Shown: positions 17,668 to 27,230 of the stretch, piece by piece
How positions within the stretch are numbered: position 1 is the stretch's first letter
How the letters are laid out: each line of letters begins with the position of its first letter
Assembly (NCBI RefSeq): GCF_923079645.1
Contig: NZ_CAKLPY010000004.1
Location: 124,001 to 188,000, forward strand
Reading direction: 5' to 3'
DNA length: 64,000 bases
Source: Emticicia aquatica
GTDB lineage: Bacteria > Bacteroidota > Bacteroidia > Cytophagales > Spirosomataceae
Notes under the pieces: generated by a model
The model's database searches: none
The model's input: the letters and a program-made list of their open reading frames with translations, nothing else
Told to the model about the DNA's origin: nothing
Translations under genes and position numbers: made by a program

Positions 17668-18762
17668 TTAGAGCATCTTCACGAAATCATCGAATAGATA
17701 ACGTGAGTCGTGTGGGCCAGGTGAAGCTTCAGGGTGATATTGTACCGAGAAAGCAGGTTTATCTTTTCTACGAATTCCTTCAATTGTATTATCGTTGAGG
17801 TTTACGTGCGTCAATTCAATATTTTCTACGCTAGAAACATGCTCTGGTTTTACGGCAAAACCATGGTTTTGAGAAGTAATTTCGCAAAGACCAGTTCTAA
17901 GATTTTTTACAGGATGATTCAAGCCACGATGCCCATTTTTCATCTTGTAGGTTTCAATTCCGCTCGCTAAAGCCAATAATTGATGACCTAAACAAATGCC
18001 AAAAACAGGCTTATTTGTTTCAATAATTTGCTTAATAGTTTCGACTGCATAAGGCATTGCCGATGGGTCGCCTGGGCCATTTGACAAGAAGTAACCATCA
18101 GGATTGAAAGCAGTAATTTCTTCAAAACTAGCTTTAGCATTGAATACTTTGCAATAACAATCTCTCTCAACAAAATTATTTAAGATACTTTTCTTTACAC
18201 CAAAGTCTAAAACTGCTACCCGATATTTAGCATCTTCGCTACCTAAATAATAGGCTTCTTTGGTACTCACTATCGAAGAAAGTTCCAATCCATCCATTGA
18301 CGGTACTTTCTTTAACTCTTGTGCTAAAGCAATTGGGTCAAGAATTTCGGAAGAAATAATGCAGTTCATCACGCCCGCATCACGGATATGGCGAACAATT
18401 TGGCGTGTATCAACATCACAAATACCAACGATATTTGCTCGCTCAAAATATTCTTGCAACGAAAAATCAGCAGTTGCACGTGAGTAATAATGATTAGCGT
18501 AAGCATTACAAACCATACCGCTAATTTTCACGCTCGAAGATTCTTGTTCGTCTGAGACAACACCGTAGTTTCCAATATGAGAAGTAGTGTTTATAACTAC
18601 TTGCCCAAAATATGAAGGGTCGGTATAAATTTCTTGGTAGCCAGTCATTCCTGTGTTAAAGCAGATTTCGCCAGCCGAAGTACCAATTTTGCCGAGTGCT
18701 TTTCCTTTGAAAAAAGTGCCGTCTTCAAGGAGTAGAAGGGCATCAGAGGGTTTTTGATTCAT
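17668..18762 (-). CDS. carA: Carbamoyl-phosphate synthase, small (glutaminase) subunit
   Basis: A 364-residue glutamine amidotransferase subunit that releases ammonia from glutamine for the large subunit CarB, feeding pyrimidine and arginine synthesis. The N-terminal CPSase small-chain domain has MTGYQEIYTDPSYFGQ. The class I GATase domain (about 180-364) has the nucleophile C257 in FGICLGHQLLA, the oxyanion SNGPGDPS, and the His/Glu pair in YHPEASPGPHD. carB is not in this window. A TACCTTTG -7-like element lies at 18816-18809, 47 bp upstream, but lacks a good -33. Confidence 0.97.
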   Translation of the reverse strand: MNQKPSDALLLLEDGTFFKGKALGKIGTSAGEICFNTGMTGYQEIYTDPSYFGQVVINTTSHIGNYGVVSDEQESSSVKISGMVCNAYANHYYSRATADFSLQEYFERANIVGICDVDTRQIVRHIRDAGVMNCIISSEILDPIALAQELKKVPSMDGLELSSIVSTKEAYYLGSEDAKYRVAVLDFGVKKSILNNFVERDCYCKVFNAKASFEEITAFNPDGYFLSNGPGDPSAMPYAVETIKQIIETNKPVFGICLGHQLLALASGIETYKMKNGHRGLNHPVKNLRTGLCEITSQNHGFAVKPEHVSSVENIELTHVNLNDNTIEGIRRKDKPAFSVQYHPEASPGPHDSRYLFDDFVKML

Positions 18763-18994
18763 TGAAGAATTATAAAAGAGTCCGAAAAAACTTGTTGTTA
18801 TCGGAGAACAAAGGTAGTGAAAAATATTTACGTACAGTAATAATGTACAAAATAAGCTATATTTTCTTGTAAAAATACAAATTCACGTTCGACGATTATT
18901 CAATTAGGCAATCTCGCACAAAAAATTCGTAACATTCAATTTTAGTGCATTATATCTTAAACTATCCAAGAAAATGTATTTTCAATATGTCTAG

Positions 18995-19708
18995 TTAATC
19001 TTTCTTAGTACTATTCCTAAAGAATTGGTCACGAGTAACATTGTCTCTTGGAGCAGCGTTCGCACCTGCTTTCCAAGATTGGTCTCTCCAAGAGCCACTT
19101 TTTACAGCTTTTACAAAATTCACCCAAGCAAAAGGATTGAGAAGCGGGTTAGTAGTTATTTGTCCTCGACTTTCTATTTGTTTCAAAAATTGACTATTCG
19201 AATACCGATAATTGGCATCAGAACTCATTCCATGAACAGAAGCCATTTTGGCAATATTTTCGGGGCTATATGTTTCTTCTAAAATCCTTCTTTCACGGTC
19301 GTCTGGAAGTTTCATGTCAACGAGTGCTTGCTTAAATTCTTCTTCCGTGCTAAAAGGATAAACTTTAACTTCTTTTAACATTTTCGAGTCAACTTGTAGC
19401 TCTACGAATACCGAATAATCAATTTCAGCTTTTTTTGGAATGACATGAAATTGCTTTTTAAATCCTAAATAACTAAAAATTACGGTATCGCCTGGGAAAA
19501 CGCCAAGTACAAAATATCCTTTACTATTGGAAAGTGTACCACGGCCTGCTCTTGGAATTGTTATATATGCACCAGGAAGCGGCTCTTTGGTTTGGCTATC
19601 AATAACCAACCCTGAGAAGGTAATATATTTAATTTCTCCTTGACTAAAAGCTAAAGTACTTATAATCAAAGACATAAAAACCAAAAGAAATGTAATTCTA
19701 TTTTTCAT
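18995..19708 (-). CDS. CarboxypepD_reg-like exported protein
   Basis: 237 residues with a signal peptide (to about residue 22, LAFSQG). A CarboxypepD_reg-like beta sandwich (about 28-110) is seen as FSGLVIDSQTKEPLPGAYI, GRGTLSNSKGYFVLGVFPGD and FSYLGFKKQ. The C-terminal 125 residues are polar, helical and without a recognised domain. This resembles short Bacteroidota proteins related to the periplasmic N-terminal extension of SusC/TonB receptors. It begins 10 bp after cdsA and is the last gene of the DUF2007-cdsA operon. Function unknown. Confidence 0.75.
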   Translation of the reverse strand: MKNRITFLLVFMSLIISTLAFSQGEIKYITFSGLVIDSQTKEPLPGAYITIPRAGRGTLSNSKGYFVLGVFPGDTVIFSYLGFKKQFHVIPKKAEIDYSVFVELQVDSKMLKEVKVYPFSTEEEFKQALVDMKLPDDRERRILEETYSPENIAKMASVHGMSSDANYRYSNSQFLKQIESRGQITTNPLLNPFAWVNFVKAVKSGSWRDQSWKAGANAAPRDNVTRDQFFRNSTKKD

Positions 19709-19718
19709 CGTGAACTTT

Positions 19719-20552
19719 TCATCCGAAAATTTTCAGAAATGTAACAATAAATGGCATTGAAAGCAATAGTCCATCAAATCTATCCATAAAACCACCGTGT
19801 CCTGGAATCATATTTCCCGAATCTTTGATGGCAATGCTCCTCTTAAAAAGCGATTCGACTAAATCTCCGAGCGTTCCTGTAATAAAAATAATGACCGCAA
19901 CTCCATACCATTGCCAACTTAACAAACTATCAAAATACTTTGTTAGAATAAACGCTATGATTAATGAAGTTATTGCACCGCCAAAAAAGCCTTCCCACGT
20001 TTTTTTGGGTGAAACTCGCTCGAAAAGTTTACGTTTTCCAAGAAATCTTCCTGCAAAATACGCTCCTGTATCATTCGCCCAAAGAATAAATAAACAACCC
20101 AAAATCAGTTGCGGTGCGTAACCCTTATCTGTCAAAACCATTTCATTTATTAGTGCAAAAGGAACAGCTACGTAGATAATACCCAAAAAAGTATAACCTA
20201 AATTAGCAAACGGTTTGGTGTCTTTTTTACGGTACAACTTTATAAAAAAAGTAGTGGTCAATAAAGGTACAATCAGGTAGTAATATTTGAATGACAACAG
20301 TTCTTTTTCGATAAAAAACGTCAGTGTATTCAAAACGAGGCCACACATTAAACCATAAAAACTAAGTGGATGATTTTCGTCGAGTTTGAGTAATTTATAA
20401 AATTCTCGTTGTGTAAGTGTACTAATGGCTAAAAAAAGTATCCAAAAAGTCCATTCGTTATAAAGTACGCCACCCACTATAATAGATACGCCAATAACGG
20501 CCGCAATGGCTCTTTGAGAAAGGTTAGAAAGTTGATTCAGTTTCGAGGTCAT
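19719..20552 (-). CDS. cdsA: Phosphatidate cytidylyltransferase
   Basis: A 277-residue inner-membrane enzyme that makes CDP-diacylglycerol from phosphatidate and CTP, the branch point for phospholipids. About eight hydrophobic segments are visible. The catalytic region NDTGAYFAGRFLGKRKLFERVSPKK continues into TWEGFFGG, and the C-terminal CDP-synthase signature GDLVESLFKRSIAIKDSG is followed by PGHGGFMDRFD, with the metal-binding aspartates. The start overlaps the end of the DUF2007 gene by 29 bp; a later start is possible. Confidence 0.95.
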   Translation of the reverse strand: MTSKLNQLSNLSQRAIAAVIGVSIIVGGVLYNEWTFWILFLAISTLTQREFYKLLKLDENHPLSFYGLMCGLVLNTLTFFIEKELLSFKYYYLIVPLLTTTFFIKLYRKKDTKPFANLGYTFLGIIYVAVPFALINEMVLTDKGYAPQLILGCLFILWANDTGAYFAGRFLGKRKLFERVSPKKTWEGFFGGAITSLIIAFILTKYFDSLLSWQWYGVAVIIFITGTLGDLVESLFKRSIAIKDSGNMIPGHGGFMDRFDGLLLSMPFIVTFLKIFG

Positions 20553-20751
20553 TTTGATTAAATATGTCGATTACTACTTTTGCTATAGATTCTTGTTCAT
20601 CTGGCACTTGGATTTCATAATAGCCAATCAGATAGTTACTATCTTGTTTATTCAAAACTACTGCCATAATTTCATGCGTTAGCAGTTCATTTTTTAATAA
20701 TTCGGCTTTAAAACTATTTTTAGTTTCAAAAACTTTTACCCAGTTTGCCAT
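20524..20751 (-). CDS. DUF2007-like small protein
   Basis: 75 residues with the DUF2007 pattern: WVKVFETKNSFKAELLKNELLTHEIMAVVLNKQDSN in sequence order, then YYEIQVPDEQESIAKVVI. This is a small alpha/beta domain related to putative signal-transducing or PII-like folds. It is the first gene of an operon with cdsA and overlaps it. A TATCTTTG element (20781-20774) lies 23-30 bp upstream. Role unknown; the gene pair with cdsA recurs in Bacteroidota to my knowledge. Confidence 0.75.
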   Translation of the reverse strand: MANWVKVFETKNSFKAELLKNELLTHEIMAVVLNKQDSNYLIGYYEIQVPDEQESIAKVVIDIFNQNDLETESTF

Positions 20752-20889
20752 TTTGTTGTTTTGGAATTTGGTTCAAAGATAGGAGTAAAATATTTTCCTT
20801 GCTAAATTGTTTGCAAAAGAATAGTTTCTGTTTTGACGAAAAATAACTTATTTGCAATGCTACTCTTGATTTTCTCAATATATTAAGCC

Positions 20890-21590
20890 ATGAAAAAAAC
20901 ACTTTTGACTGTTCTATTTTCGCTTTCTGTTTTTTCTATCTATTCACAAATACCCAAGCCATTTGATTCACTGAAACCATTTCAAATATTCATTAATCAA
21001 ATGAAAACGCTATCTGCAAAGCTTGACTATGGCACTGGTTTTTATGAAATAACCAATATGCAAGGCGTGGTAGAATATAGCAGATAAAATCCACAAAAGG
21101 CACTTGAGTATTTCAAACAATGTAATGAGATTATTAATGCATTTTAACTACTAAAGAATTACGGAGAAAAAACAAAACTAAAAGAAGAAACAAGAAATTG
21201 TAATTTTAGCCAAAAATTACGCAACCGAATTGCCGCTGATTTGCTTGATGAAATCTGAAGTACTTTGAACAGTATTTTGCTTATTGGTTGATTATCAAAT
21301 CAGCAAAATCAAATTAAAAAAACAATAAGGTATAATATATAATAAATTTTGATTCGAAACATGTAATGAATAAGGTAGATGAAATTATTTGGTCAGTTAG
21401 TCCAATCAATGATTCTGTTCAAGGAATTTTACTAAGTTTACGAGAATATGCTCAACCTTTGGCTGAATCAAAAAATATTGCTTTTGATTTTAAAGTTGAT
21501 GAAAATCTATAAAAAATGGTTTTACCAATGGTAATTTATCGAACATTTATATTATATTGTCAAAGAAGCCATCTTTGAATCTAGTAAAAT
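20890..21590 (+). pseudogene. Decayed TPR/HisKA_3 sensor histidine kinase
   Basis: A signal peptide (MKKTLLTVLFSLSVFSIYSQ) opens a frame that stops at 21087. Translation past that stop in the same frame gives NPQKALEYFKQCNEII (a TPR motif), another stop, then QKLRNRIAADLLDEI-stop-STLNSILLIG. This matches the HisKA_3 phosphoacceptor box RxRIAxDLHDEIGSTLSSI, with the phospho-His replaced by Leu. A later stretch from 21366 (KVDEIIWSVSPINDSVQGIL, then LREYAQPLAESKNIAFDF) matches the following helix of the same kinase class. It breaks at 21510 and resumes one base out of frame (LYYIVKEAIFESSK). Several stops, at least one frameshift and missing blocks show a dead gene. Confidence 0.8.
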
Positions 21591-21600
21591 TTTCGAAAGC

Positions 21601-21903
21601 CAGCTAAAAAACATAAAAAGTATCATTCAAGTGTATATTGGCGATGGAGCTATGAGTCCATCAGTTGCTTCAAAAGGTTTGAATTCATTTCAAATACCAA
21701 AGTAAAATCCTGATGAATTGACGAGTTGAGAAGTTAACGTTCTTACAAGATTAGTTGATGGTTTATGCTATAAACTAATCGGTTTTCATTTTGGCATCAG
21801 CATTAATACTGTTGAAAAACATATTTTGCATATTTATCAAAAACTCCACGTCAATTCCAAAGGAGAAGCAATCACAAAAGCTTTGCGAAATAAATTGGTT
21901 TAG
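21601..21903 (+). pseudogene. Decayed NarL/LuxR-type response regulator
   Basis: In one frame: LKNIKSIIQVYIGDGAMSPS followed by VASKGLNSFQIPK-stop-NPDELTS-stop-EVNVLTRLVDGLCYKL, then GISINTVEKHILHIYQKLHV and NSKGEAITKALRNKLV-stop. This is the end of a receiver plus linker and a complete LuxR HTH (LTxRExxVL, INTVEKHI). Two nonsense codons interrupt it; the second replaces the Arg of the LTxRE motif. The receiver domain with its phospho-Asp is gone, and the remnant is fused by deletion to the kinase remnant upstream. The HTH part alone (after 21735) is intact but has no start signal. Confidence 0.8.
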
Positions 21904-21982
21904 TATTCCTTCTCTCATTTCTTTTTAAAAGGATATTTTCCACACCACCTATTTTTCTAAAAACTGACATTTACATGCTATC

Positions 21983-22000
21983 ATTACGGTTTTCCGTAAT
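21983..22000. promoter_or_regulatory. Palindrome ATTACGG-N4-CCGTAAT, candidate operator
   Basis: A perfect 7-bp inverted repeat with a TTTT spacer lies between the dead LuxR-type regulator and the promoter of the surface-protein operon. The size and symmetry suit two half-sites of a NarL/LuxR dimer, though it could also be a small hairpin. There is no T tract after it, so it is not a terminator. Confidence 0.4.
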
Positions 22001-22067
22001 TGATGGTGGTAGTTTTATATACAACCTTTGTTAAAATATTATTTATCAAAACCATATATTTATCCGA

Positions 22068-22099
22068 TTGACAAACACCTTATTATTTAAGAATATTTG
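22068..22099 (+). promoter_or_regulatory. Possible promoter of the fibre/propeller operon
   Basis: TTG (22068-22070), a 21-nt spacer and AATATTTG (22092-22099), one base off TAnnTTTG. The start codon follows 58 bp later. Confidence 0.4.
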
Positions 22100-22157
22100 T
22101 ATTAAAAATAAAACCGCATTTTAATTCTCAAAAACGCTATTTAAAAAAATATTAGCT

Positions 22158-24722
22158 ATGAAAAAAAGTATATTCTTATTATTATTTATAAGTATTAATA
22201 TTTTTGGGCAATCAATTACAATTTCCCCAAATGGTAGTGCTTCGCTATTAGATGTACAAAGTACAACTAATGGAATCTTAGTTCCGAGAATGAGCCAAGA
22301 TGAACGTTTGGCGATTGTCAATCCATCTATGGGTTTAATGGTATTTCAGACAGATAATACAGCTGGTTTTTTTGTCAATAAAAGTAGTATTCCTGCTATT
22401 CCAAATTGGTCGAGATTAGCCGAAGGGACTGCCTGGTCAACTGGTTTTTCGAGTATCAATGATATTTTTTCGCCTAATTCGGGTAGAGTTGGTATTGGAA
22501 CTGCCAATCCTGCAGCTAAATTAGATATTTTTACTAACACCGACGATCATCTCAATTTAACTAATCAATCCTCTCCAGCCTTAGATATAAAAAGTACATT
22601 AAATTTTAAAAATAGCATTTATTATACTGCTAAAATTTTGACCATTGGTTTGAGTGCAAACAATGCTAGACTTGGTTTTTTTACTGGCGTTAATTTGACA
22701 AGTACTAATTTGCAAGAAAATATGACCATTGCTAACAATGGTTTTGTGGGAATAAAAAACATTAATCCTGAAGCGGTTCTACACGTTGGAGGGACGGATT
22801 CTGAGAAATTAAGGCTTCATAATACAAGCACTCTAGCAGCCAATATTAGTAGTGAACTATTTTTTAAAACTGGAGGCATTTTTACTGGTGCGTTAAAAAC
22901 TATCGGTCAATCGAATGCAAACGCTCGATTAGGTTTATTTACATCCGCAGGACTAAATACTTCCGATTTACTAGAAAGATTATCTATTTTAGATGATGGC
23001 AAAGTAGGTATTGGTACTGTTTCACCAGCTGCTCAACTAACCGTTTTTGGTCCAAATGGCATCAATGGAATAGCACACACAAATGGTACAACAACTTTAG
23101 CTACGAGCTTAGATGCAAGTGCAGGTTGGTTTGGTACAACGACAACACATTCTTTAAAATTAACAACAAATAATAGTGCGAAAGTAACTATTTTATCAAC
23201 AGGTGAAGTTGGTATTGGTACAGCTTCTCCATCAACCTATATTTTAGATATCAATGGTCGAGCCAGAATTCGACATAATAGTGCCACTGCTGGTTTATGG
23301 TTTAATAAATCTGATAATACAGAAGGTGCATTTACTGGAATGTTCGATAATGACACTTATGGTTTCTTTGGAATGGGTGCAGTAGCAAACTGGCGATTTG
23401 GTTTTGATTTGACAAATACTAGAATGGGAATCGGAACAATGACTCCAAAACATCCATTAACATTTCCAAATTCTGTGGGTGACAAAATTTCATTTTGGGG
23501 AGGCAATACGCTCAATACAGATAATCATTATGGCATTGGCATTCAAGGTTCAGTATTACAATTTTATGTGCCAACTACCTCTGAAAATTTAGTTTTCGGT
23601 ATAGGAAGAAGTGGAGCATTTACTGAAAAAATGCGAATCTCTGGTGGCGGAAATGTTGGAATTGGTTCTACTAATCCTGCACTCGCAGGTTTGATTGTTG
23701 ATAAAGCTGTAGGAAATGCGAATGCTATTTTTGGAAGCAATACTTCAGGAGTTTCGATAGAAAGTAATTTCCCTGGAGTAAGTTTAAATGGTTATTACAG
23801 CGGTGGCAGAAAACCAATTTCAACTGGTTTTGTAGGTGGAATCAGCATGAATCCGACTAATGGATTAATAAGTATTTACAACTCAACAGCTAGTGGAATT
23901 GCAGGAAGTATTGTTACCGCAACCGATAAGTTTTTCATCAATAATCAAGGCAACGTCGGAATTGGCACAAGCACCCCAAATGCCTCATTAAGTGTAATCA
24001 GAGGTACAGGCGTTGATGGGACAGCCGCCTTTTTTGGCACAACTTGGGCTTCTCATTTTAATTATTCAACTTCTGAAGATACATATATAAGAGGCGGAAA
24101 ATCAGGTTCTAAAGTAATCATTAATGATATATCAGGCTTAGGGAATGTGGGTATTGGTACTTCAAATCCCGGTTATAAATTACAAGTAAACACAACTGGT
24201 GACAGTCCTGGTATTGTACATGCCAATAATGTCGGTATTCAAGTGGGTACATATCTAGGTTCAAATGCAGGTTGGTTGGGTACATTTTCAAATCATCCAC
24301 TCTATTTCTTTGTAAACAATGGTGGATCGGCTGTTACAATCACCACATCAGAGCAATTGCAAGTTGGCAGCAGTGCAACACCTGTTGGCTACAAAATGAG
24401 TGTTGATGGTAAAGTTATCTGTACAGAATTAGAAGTTTTAACAACTCCATGGCCAGATTATGTATTTAAGCCTACATACAAATTGAAACCATTGAATGAA
24501 GTTGAAAATTTTATTCAACAAAATGGGCATTTACCAAATATTCCAAAAGCTGAAGACATTGAAAACAAATCTCTCGCTTTAGGAAATATGAGTAAATTAC
24601 AAATGGAAAAAATTGAAGAATTAACACTTTATTTGATTGAAATCAATAAAAGATTGAAAAAAGTAGAAGATGAAAATGAAGTTTTGAAAAAAGAATTAAA
24701 ATCTATTAAATCTCAAAACTAA
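22158..24722 (+). CDS. Fibre-like secreted protein with VGIGTxxP repeats
   Basis: 854 residues with a signal peptide (MKKSIFLLLFISINIFGQ). At least eight degenerate repeats centred on VGIGTxxPxxxLxV are seen (VGIGTANPAAKLDI, VGIGTVSPAAQLTVF, VGIGTSNPGYKLQV). This is the repeat found in phage-tail-fibre-like surface proteins of Bacteroidota. The C-terminus has WPDYVFKPTYKLKPLNEVE, then GHLPNIP, LALGNMSKLQMEKIEELTLY and a coiled coil with heptads to the end. The C-terminal block resembles the region where related proteins carry an S74-type intramolecular chaperone, but no catalytic Ser-Lys dyad was recognised. Likely an extracellular trimeric fibre. It is the first gene of an operon with the propeller protein 7 bp downstream. 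Confidence 0.8.
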   Translation: MKKSIFLLLFISINIFGQSITISPNGSASLLDVQSTTNGILVPRMSQDERLAIVNPSMGLMVFQTDNTAGFFVNKSSIPAIPNWSRLAEGTAWSTGFSSINDIFSPNSGRVGIGTANPAAKLDIFTNTDDHLNLTNQSSPALDIKSTLNFKNSIYYTAKILTIGLSANNARLGFFTGVNLTSTNLQENMTIANNGFVGIKNINPEAVLHVGGTDSEKLRLHNTSTLAANISSELFFKTGGIFTGALKTIGQSNANARLGLFTSAGLNTSDLLERLSILDDGKVGIGTVSPAAQLTVFGPNGINGIAHTNGTTTLATSLDASAGWFGTTTTHSLKLTTNNSAKVTILSTGEVGIGTASPSTYILDINGRARIRHNSATAGLWFNKSDNTEGAFTGMFDNDTYGFFGMGAVANWRFGFDLTNTRMGIGTMTPKHPLTFPNSVGDKISFWGGNTLNTDNHYGIGIQGSVLQFYVPTTSENLVFGIGRSGAFTEKMRISGGGNVGIGSTNPALAGLIVDKAVGNANAIFGSNTSGVSIESNFPGVSLNGYYSGGRKPISTGFVGGISMNPTNGLISIYNSTASGIAGSIVTATDKFFINNQGNVGIGTSTPNASLSVIRGTGVDGTAAFFGTTWASHFNYSTSEDTYIRGGKSGSKVIINDISGLGNVGIGTSNPGYKLQVNTTGDSPGIVHANNVGIQVGTYLGSNAGWLGTFSNHPLYFFVNNGGSAVTITTSEQLQVGSSATPVGYKMSVDGKVICTELEVLTTPWPDYVFKPTYKLKPLNEVENFIQQNGHLPNIPKAEDIENKSLALGNMSKLQMEKIEELTLYLIEINKRLKKVEDENEVLKKELKSIKSQN

Positions 24723-24729
24723 CATCGCT

Positions 24730-27213
24730 ATGAAAAAACAAATATTGATTTTCATCTCTTTATTTCTTCTTTTTTTCGACACAAAAGCTCAAGAAAACCA
24801 AGATAATCAACTACTTAGAGCCGAATTTGAGGCAAGAATTACGATGCCTTTTGATGGAAAATTTCCCTATAAAGCATTTGATGCCGCCAATAGAAAGGTT
24901 GATGCTCTGCTGCAAGAAAAAAAGAATGCAAGACCAAATACGGCTGTTCCTGATATTACTTGGAGTGAAAGAGGCCCTTATAATATTGGTGGCCGTACCC
25001 GCACAATTATGTATGAATCTAGTATTTCTAATAAAGTTTGGGCTGGAAGTGTTTCTGGTGGCCTTTGGTATAATAATGACATTACAAACAGTGCTTCTGT
25101 TTGGCAAAAAGTAAACGATTTTTGGGAAAATTTGTCCGTTACAAGCATTGCTAAAGCAAATAGTCAAATTTTTTACGTTGGAACAGGAGAAAGAAGAAAA
25201 GGTGGTGGCCCAGCCTCAAGAGGTGGTGGAATATGGAAAACAGTCGATGCAGGAGCAACATGGTTTCAGTTACCCAACACGGTTCCAAGCCTTGATACTG
25301 CTTTTCAATTTATCCAAAAAATAGTTGTTTCAGGTACTGGTAAAATTTACGCAGCCACTTCACGTGGTTTAAAGACATCTGTTGATGGAGGAAATACTTG
25401 GAACGTAATTGCTAATGGTTTTTTTGAGGATGCCGAAATGGCTCCTTTCAATATCGTTTATGCTTGTAGAAGAAATAATGGTCATTCCGAAATTTTAAAA
25501 TTCTCCGAAACCGATATTCTCACAAATATCACACCCGCTTACGCAGGAAATGGCCAAAGAATAGAATTAGCAATAGCCCCTTCAACAGCAGGAAATCTAT
25601 TGACAATTTATGCCATTTGTATCGATGGAAACCCTAGCTCAAATAGCGATATTTTATGGTTTAAAAAATCTACGAATGCAGGTAGTAACTGGACAAATGT
25701 TACGATTCCGTTTTATCAAATCAATGGTAGCACTGGCCCTTTTTTTTCGTTTACTAACAACGGCGGTGGCAATCAAGGTGACTACGATTTAGCCATGGCT
25801 GTTCATCCAACTAATCCAAACTTAGTTATCGTGGGCGGAGCTACCGATGCTCGTACAACAGATGGCGGTTCTACATGGACGGTAGCGAGATATGGTGGAA
25901 ATGTTCATCCAGATAATCATACCGTTGTGTTTTCTCCTGTCAACTCAAATCAAGTCTTAATCGGAAATGATGGCGGTGTATATTATTCATCTGACTATGG
26001 TGATGCAACTGATAATAATTTAACATTTGCATCTCGAAATACAGGGTTTAGAGTTACTGAGTTTTATAAATCGGCAATAAAAAACATTACCGATGATTTC
26101 TATACTTTAGCAGGAGCCCAAGATAATGGTACGATACAAATGCTTGAAAGTAATACTTTTAGCAATGGAACAGATATTACAGGAGCTGATGGAATGAATT
26201 GTTACATCGACCAAGACCAACCTTCCATCCAAATTGTTTCGACCCAAAACTGTAGTCATTTCTTATACAATCCAACAACTGGCGTCAATACAAATTTATT
26301 AGTAAAACCAAACGGACATGGTTTCTTAAATCCATCCGATTATGATTCTCAAAATAATGTATTTTGGGCTTATTACCAGTCTGATACTACTTTTAAAAGA
26401 ACTCATTTTTTTAAAGTTAGTGGTATCGGCGGAACGATAACCATCGATAGTTTTGTGGTTGAAAGATATATAGAACCATCTTTTATCAAAGCGGGAAGAG
26501 CTGCAAATACTATTTTTGTTGGAGGAAACTATGGTAAACTCTATAAATTAGTTGTCAACCCTGCTACGAATAGTAGTACTTATACTGCCATTCATCCGCC
26601 ATCTATTGACAATTATAATTGGCAAGGAGAATCTTTATTCTCTTTAGATATTGGAGCAACTGATAATGAATTAATTGCAATAAAAAGTAATTACGATTTG
26701 GAATCTGTTTTTTATTCTACCAATGGTGGTACAAATTGGATTTCTAAAGACTTAACCAGTCATGGATTACCTAATATGCCTATTTTTGCAGCTTTATTCA
26801 ATCCTATTGATAGAAATCAAGTGCTATTAGCAACAGAACTTGGTGTTTGGTCAACCAAAAATATATCCAACGCAAACCCAAACTGGGAGCCAACAGATGC
26901 TGCATTAGCTCACGTTAGGTGTATGTCGCTGGAATACCGTAGTGCCGACCATTCTGTTGCCGTAGCTACATTTGGGAGAGGCGTATTTACAACAAAACTT
27001 AATAAACCTTGTTTAGCAACCAGAAATATATTTTTCCATCCACTTGGTTCTGTTCATTATGAAGCTAGTTCAAGTATATCATCATCGGCGGTACTTCCAA
27101 CAGGTGTTATTTCGTATGATTCTGGTGGAAACGTAAGACTTACTAATGGTTTTAAAGTAAAATCAGGTACACATTTCAAAGCATACATTGATGGCTGTGG
27201 AGGAACAAGATAA
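24730..27213 (+). CDS. Secreted BNR/sortilin-type beta-propeller protein
   Basis: 827 residues with a signal peptide (to about residue 20, TKAQ). The body contains several Asp-box-like turns typical of BNR/VPS10 propellers: GIWKTVDAGATWFQLP, GLKTSVDGGNTWNVI, ARTTDGGSTWTVA, FYSTNGGTNWIS. SERGPYNIGGRTRTIMY opens the propeller. The C-terminal 65 residues (HYEASSSISSSAVLP, NGFKVKSGTHFKAYIDGC) match the 3-coathanger-stack type of end domain of Bacteroidota surface proteins. No sialidase catalytic set (Arg triad, Tyr/Glu) was recognised, so binding rather than hydrolysis is the safer guess. Co-transcribed with the fibre protein before it and the LytTR gene after it. Confidence 0.8.
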   Translation: MKKQILIFISLFLLFFDTKAQENQDNQLLRAEFEARITMPFDGKFPYKAFDAANRKVDALLQEKKNARPNTAVPDITWSERGPYNIGGRTRTIMYESSISNKVWAGSVSGGLWYNNDITNSASVWQKVNDFWENLSVTSIAKANSQIFYVGTGERRKGGGPASRGGGIWKTVDAGATWFQLPNTVPSLDTAFQFIQKIVVSGTGKIYAATSRGLKTSVDGGNTWNVIANGFFEDAEMAPFNIVYACRRNNGHSEILKFSETDILTNITPAYAGNGQRIELAIAPSTAGNLLTIYAICIDGNPSSNSDILWFKKSTNAGSNWTNVTIPFYQINGSTGPFFSFTNNGGGNQGDYDLAMAVHPTNPNLVIVGGATDARTTDGGSTWTVARYGGNVHPDNHTVVFSPVNSNQVLIGNDGGVYYSSDYGDATDNNLTFASRNTGFRVTEFYKSAIKNITDDFYTLAGAQDNGTIQMLESNTFSNGTDITGADGMNCYIDQDQPSIQIVSTQNCSHFLYNPTTGVNTNLLVKPNGHGFLNPSDYDSQNNVFWAYYQSDTTFKRTHFFKVSGIGGTITIDSFVVERYIEPSFIKAGRAANTIFVGGNYGKLYKLVVNPATNSSTYTAIHPPSIDNYNWQGESLFSLDIGATDNELIAIKSNYDLESVFYSTNGGTNWISKDLTSHGLPNMPIFAALFNPIDRNQVLLATELGVWSTKNISNANPNWEPTDAALAHVRCMSLEYRSADHSVAVATFGRGVFTTKLNKPCLATRNIFFHPLGSVHYEASSSISSSAVLPTGVISYDSGGNVRLTNGFKVKSGTHFKAYIDGCGGTR

Positions 27214-27230
27214 TTTTAACCAAAATTACC

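Noticed and set aside
20890..21087. 65-codon frame as an intact small secreted protein
   Set aside because: Homology-like blocks of a TPR/HisKA_3 kinase continue in the same frame past its stop, so it is the first piece of a pseudogene.
22158..24722. Phage tail fibre of a prophage
   Set aside because: It has a signal peptide and no phage structural genes nearby; the repeat is common in Bacteroidota surface proteins.
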